From Schizochytrium sp. TIO01 (lineage: Eukaryota > Sar > Bigyra > Thraustochytrida > Thraustochytriidae): a stretch of DNA of 64,000 bases. Within the stretch, counting starts at the first letter, position 1; each line of letters begins with the position of its first letter. Both the position numbers and the translations under genes were made by a program. Location of the stretch: NCBI GenBank assembly GCA_004764695.1, contig SMSO01000036.1, forward strand, positions 144,001 through 208,000, written 5' to 3'. The notes under the pieces are model-generated. The model was not told the DNA's origin. It worked only from the letters and a program-made list of their open reading frames with translations, and searched no databases. Positions 53,149 through 63,304 of the stretch are shown piece by piece.

Positions 53149-55308
53149 ATGGATCTAGCAAAGTATAAGGAGCTTGTGGAGCCGGGTACAAAGGCCAGCT
53201 GGAAAAGCGGAGGTACGGCTGGAGAACTCCCCGCAGAAAGAGCGCAGGCTAGCTTTGAGGTTGAAAAAATGACGAATTTCATTGATGGGGGGTTGAAGCA
53301 GACACTGCAAAGGCGCTGGATTACTGGATCGACGGAGGAAATGGAGAACTCTGCCAGCCACGACCGCTCACGTGGTGGAAAGAAAGGAGCGCTTGCCAAG
53401 AACTTCAGGGACTTTATGACTATTCACAAAAAGCACCTCGACCGTTTCTACACACCCAAGGGCAAGGACATGATGTACATGAGCATGGGTCAAGTTGGTG
53501 GCGGGTACCCTGGTTTTGGTCTCTTTCTAGCTACAATTGTTGGACAAAGTTCTGCAGAGCAAATGAGCTGGTGGCTTCCTCGTACATATACCATGGGAGT
53601 TACAGGATCTTATTCGCAGACTGAGCTTGGCACCGGAAGTAATGTGCGCGGCCTTTGCACCACAGCAGTCTATGACAAAACGACACAGGAATTTGTACTC
53701 AACACTCCTACCTTGGCGTCTATGAAATGGTGGCCAAGTTCTCTAACTACGTCGACACATACTGTCCTATATGCACAGCTCATAATTGACAACAAAGAGT
53801 ATGGGGTTCATCCGTTCTTTATGCAGGTGCGTGATGAAAATCTCGATCCGCTGCCTGGAATCGAGCTTTATGATCTTGGAACCAAGGTTGGAGAAAATGA
53901 GGTCGATATTGGCCTTATGCGCCTTCGTGATGTGCGTATCCCGCGCCGCCACCTTTTTGAAAAACGGCAGCATGTAGAACCAGATGGCACCTACGTAAAG
54001 CATGATCTTGGTGATACCAAGGAAAACTCAGGCAAAGGTCATTACCTTACCATGGTCACGGCACGTGTAGGTCTTGTGTCTACCGCGTGTGTGTTTTTGT
54101 CCAAAGGTGCAACTATTGCAATCCGTTATAGTTGTGTGCGGCGGCAAGGTTTTGTTGATTCTTCGAAGGGACAGACCTACAAGGCTGAGCAAAACAAAAT
54201 TATTGATTACAACATGAATCGCTTTGTCCTTCTGCGTAACCTGGCCTTAGCCTTTGCTATTCGCTTCACGAGCAATTGGCTTTCTGATTGCCTTGATGCA
54301 ATGCAAAACAGGCCGGAGGAGGCCACTGTTGATATTGCCGAGCTTCATGCCTCTGCAGCAGGGCTCAAGGGTTACTGTTGCAATGCCACAGCCCTTGGTC
54401 TCGAGGAACTCCGCAAGGCTTGTGGCGGTGCAGGTTATCTCAAAGCGAGTGGCATCGCTGCTCTTGAGGCAGACTACAAATGGCGAGCTACTGCAGAGGG
54501 CGACACAAACGTGATGCAGCTTGAGACTGCGAAATATCTTATGAGAGCCTATGATCGCGTGGTGAAAGAGCAAGAGCAACTTACAGGCCTCTCCAGCGCT
54601 CTCAATGTCTTGCGAGATCACACCTGGGACCCCGCCCGGTGCAGGCCCCAATCCCCTTCAAGCATTCAAGAGCTCTTGTCAGTTGACACTCTCTTAGAAT
54701 GGTTTCGCTATCGGGCTGTGGTGCAGGTTAAGCTAACCAAACAGTCTCTTGATGCGCAAATTCAAGCAGGGTCCACTTTTAATGAAGCATGGAAGTCCCT
54801 TACCCTTCGAGCCATTTACACAGGACAGTCCTACGTTTTGTACTTCATGCTTTCCAAATTCTCGGAGGTAATCAAATCATGTGAGGATCAGGCCTGCCAG
54901 CTCGTACTACAACGCCTTTGTGTGCTTTTTGCACTGAGTGATATGATCGATGGCCGCCAATGGCACGGGCTTTTTGATATCACCATGGCGACCTTTGTCG
55001 AAGAGGCATGTTCGAGTGTCTGCGCAGAGCTTCGCCCCGATGCTATTGCGCTTGTCGATGCATGGGATTACACTGATGCTGCTCTAGGCTCTACGATTGG
55101 CGCCAGAGATGGTAATATTTATGAGCGCCAGTATATTGCGGCACTTGAAAGTGAGGTCAATCAAAGCGGTCAACGTCCGGAGTTCCTTGATGTCATTGCA
55201 GAGTTTGTGGATCACGATTTTCTTAAATTGCACAATAAGCCTGACCCTTCATGCGATCCCGACGATACCTCTTCGTACCCCGCACCTCTTCACCAAAGCA
55301 AAATTTAG
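53149..55308 (+). CDS. ACOX: Peroxisomal acyl-CoA oxidase
   Basis: Acyl-CoA oxidase is the FAD-dependent first step of peroxisomal beta-oxidation. It turns acyl-CoA into trans-2-enoyl-CoA and gives electrons to oxygen, producing H2O2. The 719-residue length is normal for the family. Visible signatures are GSYSQTELGTGSNVRGL (FAD- and substrate-binding region), PTLASMKWWP, LTMVTARVGLVSTACVFL, YSCVRRQ, RKACGGAGYLKASGI and AEGDTNVMQLETAKYLM, which carries the catalytic Glu (EGDTNVM). The last residues are HQSKI. The C-terminal tripeptide SKI is a conservative variant of the SKL-type peroxisomal targeting signal 1, which fits location in peroxisomes. The start is an ATG with DLAKYKELVEPG. No intron is needed, because the frame is open throughout. 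Confidence 0.96.
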   Translation: MDLAKYKELVEPGTKASWKSGGTAGELPAERAQASFEVEKMTNFIDGGLKQTLQRRWITGSTEEMENSASHDRSRGGKKGALAKNFRDFMTIHKKHLDRFYTPKGKDMMYMSMGQVGGGYPGFGLFLATIVGQSSAEQMSWWLPRTYTMGVTGSYSQTELGTGSNVRGLCTTAVYDKTTQEFVLNTPTLASMKWWPSSLTTSTHTVLYAQLIIDNKEYGVHPFFMQVRDENLDPLPGIELYDLGTKVGENEVDIGLMRLRDVRIPRRHLFEKRQHVEPDGTYVKHDLGDTKENSGKGHYLTMVTARVGLVSTACVFLSKGATIAIRYSCVRRQGFVDSSKGQTYKAEQNKIIDYNMNRFVLLRNLALAFAIRFTSNWLSDCLDAMQNRPEEATVDIAELHASAAGLKGYCCNATALGLEELRKACGGAGYLKASGIAALEADYKWRATAEGDTNVMQLETAKYLMRAYDRVVKEQEQLTGLSSALNVLRDHTWDPARCRPQSPSSIQELLSVDTLLEWFRYRAVVQVKLTKQSLDAQIQAGSTFNEAWKSLTLRAIYTGQSYVLYFMLSKFSEVIKSCEDQACQLVLQRLCVLFALSDMIDGRQWHGLFDITMATFVEEACSSVCAELRPDAIALVDAWDYTDAALGSTIGARDGNIYERQYIAALESEVNQSGQRPEFLDVIAEFVDHDFLKLHNKPDPSCDPDDTSSYPAPLHQSKI

Positions 55309-56818
55309 AACCCGAGCCAACTTTTTACTTTCGCTAAATTAAAATTGTCAAGTCAATCATTTCATTTTGTTATTTTATCTATATGCATCTCATCTCGGAA
55401 CTCTCCAAGACTGCTCTCACGTGAGATAATAACAACCATCAGAGTCGAAAATGCATGTGTCATTGATGCAAGATTCCTTTTGCGATAGATGTGTTAATGG
55501 GTTGTGGGTGTGGGTTGCGGGTTGCGCGGTGCTGTAGACGCGTGCTGGTGGGATTTTGAGCAGCTGCTCTAATGCCTTGGGTTGTTTAAGCATTTCTCGG
55601 GAGCGAGCTGAGGTACCGTGCTGAGGAGCTGGATTTAGAGCTGGTGGCCTTTGAATTGACCTTGCGGCTTTTGTATTGCTCAACTGTTGTCTTTATGTTG
55701 CTTTACAATGTCAGGGTTGGTCGCTAAGAATGCTTGTTTGTAAGCTTGGAAGTCTGTGTCAGAGTGTTTCTGAGTACAGTTTTGGTTAAGACGTGCTTTG
55801 TCTTGGTTCCATGTGAGGAAGTCATGGTGTTTTTTGCATGCTGGACAGGTGTCAGTGTTAGATGACGCGTTGTGAAGGTATGTGCCCTTTGCCGGTCGCG
55901 ATGCCGGTGCGCCTCCGTGTAAAGGCTTTCTTGGAGTTGCTCTTTGTTCTCGTTGTTGATACCCGATGAGATAACCATGTTGAGCGATGGATTGTTTACC
56001 ACTCCGTCTCTTTATAAGACCGAGACGCAGTTTATAAACTGTCGTGACCCCTGGTCAACTGAAAGGCAATCGCGGGAAAGAAAGGAATCCGTAGGAGGAT
56101 AGGCTAGCCTTCAGAAGGGTGAACGAAGAGGATGCCTGCGTGGAGCGCCGTCGCAACTCTTTGAGAAAACTGAGCTTGTGAATAATTTAGGTAATTTAAG
56201 CGGGGCGGTGCCACCCTGGTGGCTATGAGTAGCCAGGGGTTTTGGGTTTGCTTACCTGTAAGGCTTCTTACTTAAGAGGTGTGCGATTGATTTCCTTGTT
56301 GCACAAAAGCGTGCACGATAGGAGGACGTCTTTTATGTCTAAAAGATTTCAATTAAAAGGTTTTCTTTTTACTTTTCTTTTTAGTTAGAAAGTTAAAGAG
56401 ATTTCTAGCTTGAAATGAGCGAAAGTTTTCTCTTTTATCTTTTTTACTTGATATAGAATGTTGGGGCAGATACATTCATTAGGCAGCTTGCATAGAAATA
56501 GCCTAGAGGGCCAGGACAGTATTACTGCTAGACTAAAGTATCAGTTGTGCCCAACGGCAGTTCATGTCTGCGGACCCCAACTACTTTGGCAAAACCAAAT
56601 AGGCATACGCATCGCGTATAGGATCGCGCAGCCTATCATTGTCATAGCTCCCGCGTTTTGCAAGGCAAGGGTATGAAAAGCACTTACCTAAGTTTGCATA
56701 ATAGTGAAGGAGGCACACCGCGCCCGCGCTACGCAAGCGCTGTTCTTGAGCAGTGGCTGCAGGCAAGAATCACGGTATATAGAAAGGCGAAGTTTTAGTG
56801 AAAAATAGGGTTCCTATA
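55309..56818. other. Intergenic DNA between acyl-CoA oxidase and sulfatase genes
   Basis: Apart from the minus-strand frame listed separately, the stretch holds an imperfect hairpin at 56214-56239 (CCCT, then GGCTA, TGAG loop, TAGCC, AGGG, with a three-base bulge). A minus-strand donor-like CAGGTAAGC lies near 56260, and an acceptor-like pyrimidine-rich CAG near 56060. These signals suggest a transcript on the minus strand. A 72-codon plus-strand frame at 56458-56676 has no content I recognise. Confidence 0.4.
55680..56054 (-). other. 124-codon open frame with no ATG, protein-like
   Basis: The minus strand is open from a TGA at 56057-56055 to a TGA at 55682-55680, 124 sense codons. There is no Met, GTG or TTG start signal to mark it. 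The translation reads like real protein: basic and aromatic at the start (YKLRLGLIKRRSGKQ), a CPACKKHHDF segment with a CxxC pair and later Cys/His residues, then a helical Gln/Lys/Phe-rich end (DFQAYKQAFLATNPDIVKQ). After the stop, two other frames both continue in protein-like sequence. It could be an internal exon, a gene broken by indels, or a retroelement remnant with a zinc-knuckle-like piece. No function is claimed. Confidence 0.35.
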
Positions 56819-59598
56819 ATGCCGGCTCGATCATCATCGACGAGAAAACACTTCTCGCCAATCACTCTTCTGGCCATAGTATACACAATCAATATCATCT
56901 GTGTTTTACCAAGTACTGCCAAATGTACGAATGAAGGCATATGTGGCCTCGTTCCTACTACGTTATGCGAGGGCAAAGTGTCCAAGGCGGAAGCAGAAGA
57001 TCTCTGTGCATCATATGGTGGTAGATTATGTACCTCAACAGAGCTTAAAAAGCAAAGGCTTGTGAAACGAGAACTCAAGTCTTTCTCCTGTCAGGCTGAT
57101 GACACCAATTTCCTCAAAGAGTATCTTTGGACTTCAACAAGTTGTACTAAGAATGGGAATCAAGGCAGCTACATATATCGATACAAAAGGAGCAAGAAAC
57201 TTCAATGTGAAGTTGACACCGACACGACTTATAACTATTTCGCTTGTTGCGGAGAGAAAGATGATTTGAACGAAAAATCGGATAGCGTTACTGAGGATGA
57301 TGGTACGACTGAAGACACGTGCGCAAGCATACAATATAGTCGCTCTGCGTGTCAATCAAATCCACTTTGTGTGTATTATTTTGACACGTCGCCAAGTTCA
57401 GGAAAAGCGTATGGTTGTCATGCAGCACTAAGTTTTTGTGAATTTGAAACATTTGACCAATGCCAATCTCGTTGCAATATATGGAGATGTGAATGGGTCA
57501 ATGGGTCCTGCAAGACAAGGAATGCCACATACCCTTCTGTCTCTTACGATGCGAATCTTGAAGATGAGAGCAACTCACAATGTGCCATTCTTGGTCTAGG
57601 TGAAACTGTTGAAGCTGCTGCAAGTGCCTGTAATAACAATACAGGATGTAAGTTTCTTTGCGACCGTTGTCGTGCAGCACCCCAAGCCCAAGCGGCCTCT
57701 GAATCCAGCTCCCAGAGTAAACCAAACATAATTTGGAGCGTTGCTGATGATCTAGTAAGTTTAACCGCGCAGAATGGCCGCCAAACGCTATTCGGAGGAA
57801 TAAAACAATCGCGACTAACAGCTGCCTTTTCTTTTGGTTCTTTTCTTTTTGAACTTTTATGGGAAAACCTTGTGAAATATCGTCATAACAGGGATGGAAT
57901 GATATAGGCTACCACAACAACGCATTTAGTACTCCGACTTTGGACAAATTGGCTGGAGATGGGGTGAAGCTAGATCGTCATTATCAATATAGATTCTGCT
58001 CTCCATCGAGGTCTATGATGTTGACAGGGACTTTTCCATGGCGGTACGGTCAACAAACTGATATTAACTTGAACCCTTATGATTCCTTACGATGTGGATT
58101 ACAAGAGGAAATGACAATGCTGCCTGAGCTCTTGAAAAGCGCTGGATATGCTACACACATGGTTGGCAAGTGGCATTTGGGCCATTTCCAAACCAAGTTT
58201 ATTCCTACTAACCGAGGCTTTGACTCCTTTGTGGGATATTTTGGAGGTGTGCAAGGTGTTACAGTAGATGATCGTGAAGTATTTCAAGCAACACGGTGTT
58301 CATGCCCGGCAAATAATGCCTTGACTACTTGTAAATGGAGCAAGTTCACTAACTGCGCCACAGCACGGCAGCTCTTCAATGCATCATCAAATTCCGCGCT
58401 GACCTCTGTTCCTAGAGCTTCATACGCAGAAGACTATGACTACGGAGATATTTTTCTTGCTTCTGAAGCGGCTCGGGTCATTCGAGCTCATGATCAGTCA
58501 AGTGGCCCATTTTTCCTCTATGCTGCCTGGGATTCACCCCATGATCCACATGAATCCCCTGAGCGCTTTCAAGCAACAAGCACTATTAAAAATAACACAT
58601 GTGCGCAAAGAACTCGACGTAAGGTGGCAGGGATGGCAAATGCTCTAGACACTGCGAATGGAATGATTCTTGAAGCTCTAAAAGAAACAGGCATGTGGGA
58701 GAATACTCTCTTTGTGTTTGCAAGTGATAATGGAGGTCACAATAAAGGCCGCAATCACACGTATTGCCCATCGTCTTACGACGAACAAGTCGCCGCAAAC
58801 AACTATCCTTTGCGAGGATCCAAGTTCACATTCTGGGAGGGTGGTATCCGCACGGCTGCATTTGTGGCGGGAGGATCTAATATACTTCCTTCGGCCGTTC
58901 GTGGAACGGTATATCAGGGTTTGATTTCCTCGGCAGATTGGTTTAGCACTTTTTTGAGCGCTGCTGGAGTGGAGTCCAAGCAAACTCAAGATGGCGCAGA
59001 TAGTGTGGACCATTGGGCGACTCTTACATCAAAAAAATCTATTGCTGCATCATCATCTGCACGAACAGAGTTACCTGTGCAGGTTTGGGGGGATGCAGAG
59101 CGCTACGTTTTCATAGCACAGGTAGAGGGAAGCTTGATTAAACTGCTGAGGGGCTATCCTGGATATCTCAATGGGATGGAATGGCTCCGCCCGTCCAAGT
59201 CAAAACGCCAAAATAACGATTGGGATTCGATTCACATTCCGATTGAACTTGACACAGAGAGTGATTCTGAAGCGCTTGTCCTAGAGGCGGCACAAAGCTT
59301 CAAGTGCGAAAGCGCCCCCTGTCTGTTCAATCTTACTGGAGATCCAAGCGAAACAACGAATTTGAACGGAAATGCCGACCTGCTTGCTCGCATGGAGATT
59401 CTCCTAGAGCCCTACTTATCTTCAGAACTCTCTTTCGAGAATTCTGGGTTGTGCGCATTTCAGAAAAAGTTTCTTGCGTATGACACACGAGCTATCTCGC
59501 AAGCTCGTCGTTGCGGATCCTTTGCACCTTGGCTTCAGGCAGACGGAAGTACTACCGCTCTTCTCGCTTGCCCAGCATTAAGTGCTACAATCTCTTAA
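56819..59598 (+). CDS. Secreted sulfatase (arylsulfatase B/I/J-like), two exons 56819-57754 and 57892-59598
   Basis: Sulfatases hydrolyse sulfate esters with a formylglycine made from an active-site Cys. The spliced product has 880 residues. The frame is open upstream to a GTG, but the first ATG gives a signal-peptide-like start (hydrophobic ITLLAIVYTINIICVL). A Cys-rich region of about 280 residues follows (GGRLCTSTEL, further CxC-type pairs, N-glycosylation sites) that I cannot name. The sulfatase domain begins at PNIIWSVADDL, whose Asp pair binds Ca2+. The intron falls directly after it, and exon 2 opens with GWNDIGYHNNAFSTPTLDKL. The formylglycine motif is CSPSR (about residue 346). VGKWHLGHF, FASDNGGHNKG and RGSKFTFWEGG match catalytic and metal-binding blocks of the arylsulfatase B-like family. 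The likely site of action is outside the cell or in lysosome-like compartments, on sulfated polysaccharides. Confidence 0.94.
57755..57891 (+). other. Spliceosomal intron in the sulfatase gene
   Basis: 137 bases, phase 0. The donor is GTAAGT directly after codon CTA of the ADDL motif. The acceptor follows a TTTTCTTTTGG/TTCTTTTC-type pyrimidine-rich stretch and ends ATAACAG. Splicing joins ADDL to GWNDIGYH, restoring the contiguous sulfatase N-terminal block. Read through, the intron frame continues to a TAG at 57905-57907, so unspliced RNA would give a truncated protein. Confidence 0.93.
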
Positions 59599-61414
59599 AT
59601 TTAGTGAAAATAAATGTCGGTATCTACTTTTAGTATATCCTCTGTAGGACATAAATGTTGTACTCTGGAACTTCAGTTGCTAATGTGTTGTAGAGAGCAC
59701 TCTAGTTCTTCGTCTAGACCTCTACGCCCGGGACCATTGCAAATATTACGAGCCATTTGAGGTACCTACTATTGTTCTTTGACTTTGCAAACATAAATTT
59801 AGTCTCAACTAGAGAGCACACCACGATTTGGTACGACTTCAAGTCATGGAATTAATTGAATTAATTGAAGCAAAAGTTTTGCTGCGATCAGTACATCTCT
59901 GGTTGGCGCAACTGCACGAGACTCCGCGACCTTGCAGGCTTGCTGTGGTTTTGCTATTTGCATAATGTTATATCAAGTGCGCCCTATTCGCTTGCATCTG
60001 CGTACTGGATACTCGGTTCTACACTGATGCAGCACTTCGTATTTTCGTCATTTGCTTTGGCCAGCCACCACGCCGCATCGGACTTCATTCGCGCATCAGC
60101 CGACTTTCACCATCGCCATCCTTCGCCACATCACCTTAACTCATCGCCTCAGCAAACTTGTCCAAATCAGCGGTGCTTCATTTTCGACCGCCTCCTTAGT
60201 CCCAAGTTCGCTCGTCCCAAGCCGTTAAGAGGTTTTCTGCTTTTCAACAAAAAAAACAACAACCACCACACAGCGTCTGCTCTCTTCAGACCACGTTATC
60301 CGTCGTGCGATTCTCATCCTCGGCCTCGTCTTCTGTTTCTCCAAAGTGCTCAAGAGCAGCACATTCGCACTCCTCGAGCGATCGCCGCGTTTTCCACATC
60401 GACACACACCACTTTCTATGAACTAAATACTTTCGTTTCGGGTCTCCACGTTATTGCAAATAAGTTCTTTCATGAGTGAAACCAATCCATATATTTCATA
60501 ATAGTACCCTCACTATACTATGAATGAATGGGTCGCTCCTACTGCTACTGCTAACTAATTCTACTCCCCACAGTAACTACCCACAGACTTTGAGCCTTCC
60601 ATTAACGAGTATGAAAGGCCTCGCTGTCCCCTCGATTTCGATTTGGTCTTCAACTTCATCTTCAACTTCAACTTCATCTTCATCTTCGTGCGCAGAAGAT
60701 AGCGGACGATCTACAGCACCGCCCATGGGCCCATATATGCCCTCCCCCCGCCCGCCTCCGGCTAACCCCGACGGCCTCCGTTCACAGACGAAGAGACGGA
60801 AATTACGATTCTCCTCTTTTATTTTCTGCCCCTTTCTTGTGATATGTTTATTTCTTTTTAATTAAAAAGTTAGAAAATTGAAATGATACTCTTTTTTTCT
60901 TCCTCAGGAAGCGTTTAAGAGGGCTATTTTAAAAAGAGGCCTAAGAGAGAAAGAACGGATTAGAACGATGCCTACGGGAATGCGTGGGAAGAGGGATAGG
61001 CGTTCCTCGGAGCTTCAGAACAAAGTTCGATACTCTCGCACTGAGTCGCGCCCGCCCGCTCCAAGGACCTCGGCAAACCACATTCGAGTTGACTGCGAAC
61101 ACCACTCGTGGATACCAGTCGCTGCCAGGAGGTCGTTGACGCTGCCAGATTGCCAGATCTTGGTTGCCCAGCCCCGAGTCTGTCTCTGTCGCAGAGTCCC
61201 AGAATTGCCGTACTTGAGCCCGGGATCTGAAGATCTCCGGTCTGCGTCATTCTAAATAGAATAGAGAAGGACCTTGAAACGATAGGTTTGCAACGTCGAA
61301 CGCCGTGCCGTTTAGTCTTTGGCGGAGAGTCTTTGTAGTGAACTTCGCAGTGGGCTTGCTGCTTACCCTTTGGTGAGCGGCATCGAGTGAGTTTCTCTTT
61401 GGAGGACTTTGAGA
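59599..61414. other. Intergenic DNA between sulfatase and four-helix membrane protein genes
   Basis: About 1.8 kb. Two ATG-started plus-strand frames occur: 150 codons at 60027-60479 (Ser/His/Pro/Phe-rich) and 113 codons at 60524-60865 (Ser/Thr-rich with a CTTCAA-type repeat, ending in a hydrophobic FCPFLVICLFLF). A 95-codon frame lies at 60968-61255. All have low-complexity or Arg-rich compositions and no motif, so I do not call genes. The promoter of the downstream gene should be within the last few hundred bases. Confidence 0.45.
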
Positions 61415-62323
61415 ATGACAGCACGAACTGGACCTGAAGAACATGTTCCGGAGGCAAAGCCCCTTCGCCGCAAAGAAGCACGTCCTGGCGCAGGCGCTTT
61501 CGCGTGCGTGTCTGCTGTTCTTGCTGCATTTGCAGCTTTATCTTCGTCGATGCTGGTGTCCACTACAAGCTCAGAACAATACTCTATGGGCGCATTCGAA
61601 GTATCTAGCGTGAGACTTGCTGCCACGTCTAACAGTGGCAACATCGTCGTAGTCAGCGGTACGTCAACTTTTCGTTCTGTCGGAGACACTGCCTGCGTTG
61701 ACGAGACTGTGAATGTCACGATTGCTGGAACGGGAACAACGCTTGTTGTAAATAACTATCAGGATTGGGGTCATAGGTACGGGTTCTGCGATGAGCCTGG
61801 GAGTTCTGCACAGGTTCCACTTGAAGCGAGCCTCATCGAGGCTTTCGTTATCCTGCTTGTTTTGTTTGCTCTCACTAGTACGCTGCTTCTCTGCGGAACT
61901 TTCTCATTTAAGCGCCGCTCGCGCCCGTTCTCTATTGCTTCAATTACGTCCGCGTGTGGTGGATTATGTGGCGTGGTCGCCCTTGCAGAAATTGCAACAT
62001 GGACTTACACATCAGACCTTCGGGCTGGCATTGCTTGGATGCCTGTGCAAGTTGGGGAGAATATGTACGCCTTGGAGACCCAATCATCGTTCTCCTTTGG
62101 TACAGGTTTTGTTGGACTCGTTGCTTCTACAATTTTGGCATTTGTGACGGCGTTCTATGCTCTGTGTGTCCGCAATGATTTGCGCCGTGACTTCGCTGAT
62201 GAAGAGGACGTCCTCCCCCCGATTCCTGGTCTAGATTACGATAGTCGACGTGATTCTATGTATGACTTTACAGATGATGTTAAGTCTCCTACTCACCGTA
62301 ACTCATCGCTCTCTGTGGTCTAA
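61415..62323 (+). CDS. Four-transmembrane-segment protein (tetraspan topology), unknown function
   Basis: A 302-residue protein from the first ATG (a TTG two codons upstream is not used). Hydrophobic segments lie at about 27-49, 139-161, 173-197 and 228-251. The loop between the first two is about 90 residues, Ser/Thr/Val-rich, with Cys 94 and Cys 125, which could form a disulfide outside the cell, and possible N-glycosylation sites. A basic stretch (KRRSRP) between helices 2 and 3 and the polar ends place both termini inside. The C-terminal tail is acidic with PPIPGLDYDSRRD and several Ser and Tyr residues that could be phosphorylated. The layout recalls claudin/PMP22-type or fungal SUR7-type proteins, but I see no diagnostic motif, so the family stays open. 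Confidence 0.75.
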   Translation: MTARTGPEEHVPEAKPLRRKEARPGAGAFACVSAVLAAFAALSSSMLVSTTSSEQYSMGAFEVSSVRLAATSNSGNIVVVSGTSTFRSVGDTACVDETVNVTIAGTGTTLVVNNYQDWGHRYGFCDEPGSSAQVPLEASLIEAFVILLVLFALTSTLLLCGTFSFKRRSRPFSIASITSACGGLCGVVALAEIATWTYTSDLRAGIAWMPVQVGENMYALETQSSFSFGTGFVGLVASTILAFVTAFYALCVRNDLRRDFADEEDVLPPIPGLDYDSRRDSMYDFTDDVKSPTHRNSSLSVV

Positions 62324-62725
62324 ATCGTTTAAACGCTTTCTCTGCGCATCGTGCCCTTGTTGTGCGCACACAGAAGCGGACGTCACCAAAGATTTTATAC
62401 AAACATGATACTTTCGTAACATGTTTCTGACTCTTGACAAGAGTTAAGTAGTCTTTCTATGAGATGCCGCGCCTGCCCTTAACATGCATCCATCAAACAA
62501 CTATCTGGGTCGAACTAATAGCATTCTTCACTTGCAATACGGGATTTTATTTTTTCTAAATGCTACTAAAAATCCCCCTTTTAATGTAAACGACCCCGAT
62601 TCTTTGTAAATCATATCTTTCATCTATTTCTATAAAGTATACCATCAAAGTCATTATGTGTGCTATAAATCTCCTTTGTTCTTGCTTATAAGTTATTAAA
62701 CCGGGTTTAAAGAAGAAAAGTTATA
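62324..62725. other. Intergenic DNA
   Basis: About 400 bases of AT-rich DNA with T-runs near 62543-62560. It should include the 3' region of the upstream gene and the promoter of the small frame that follows. No element is recognisable. Confidence 0.35.
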
Positions 62726-63094
62726 ATGAGTAATAAGTCTGCTGTCTCAGAGTTATTGAGCGAACTTAATTGTAATTTGGATGCTCCTTTCCCCGTGGTG
62801 TTCAGTTACTTCTACAGGTTAAAAGAAAAAAATATATATATTTCGTTAGTAAGTCTCTTGCAAGAAGCAGGTTCAATTGACGAATTTGATAGAAATAGAT
62901 CGTTTCAAGTGGGTAAGCCAGAACTTCCTTGGGCTCATTTCGTGCCAAGCACAGGCCTTTGCTATAGCATTACATCAGGAATACTTATTTGCACTTATTT
63001 TTTGTTCAAAAAATTTAACAATAGAAACGAACGCACTCCTGCAGACGAAATATCTCCACCAGTTTTCAGGTGCCTATATGCTCGCTCCCCTTGA
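62726..63094 (+). CDS. Small hypothetical protein with one possible membrane segment
   Basis: 122 codons from ATG. The N-terminal part is ordinary globular-looking sequence (SELLSELNCNLDAPFPVVF, SLVSLLQEAGSIDEFDRN). Near residues 78-94 a hydrophobic stretch (LCYSITSGILICTYFLF) may span a membrane, followed by a basic patch. Possible splice signals occur inside (GTGGGTAAGC near 62910), so this may be the first exon of a longer gene. No family is recognised. The 94-bp tandem duplication begins shortly after the stop. Confidence 0.4.
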   Translation: MSNKSAVSELLSELNCNLDAPFPVVFSYFYRLKEKNIYISLVSLLQEAGSIDEFDRNRSFQVGKPELPWAHFVPSTGLCYSITSGILICTYFLFKKFNNRNERTPADEISPPVFRCLYARSP

Positions 63095-63116
63095 GGAGTG
63101 AGGCAGTGGAACCTGA

Positions 63117-63304
63117 GTGATCATTTTGATTCGTATAGAGCGCAGACTACGAAAGTTATCCTTAGTTAGGCTTTCCCTAGTTATAATGGTCCACAGGTTG
63201 TTTATGTCATGTGATCATTTTGATTCGTATAGAGCGCAGACTACGAAAGTTATCCTTAGTTAGGCTTTCCCTAGTTATAATGGTCCACAGGTTGTTTATG
63301 TCAT
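63117..63304. repeat. Perfect 94-bp tandem duplication
   Basis: Positions 63117-63210 and 63211-63304 are identical over 94 bases. The unit starts GTGATCATTTTGATTCG and ends TTTATGTCAT. A third copy begins at 63305 with GTGACCATTTTC, one base different, then diverges. Perfect identity indicates a recent duplication or active homogenisation, or possibly an assembly artefact. Confidence 0.95.

Noticed and set aside
59865-60479. 204-codon plus-strand frame after the sulfatase gene
   Set aside because: It starts with TTG, is Ser/His/Pro-rich and has no motif. Even the ATG-started part (60027-60479) lacks support.
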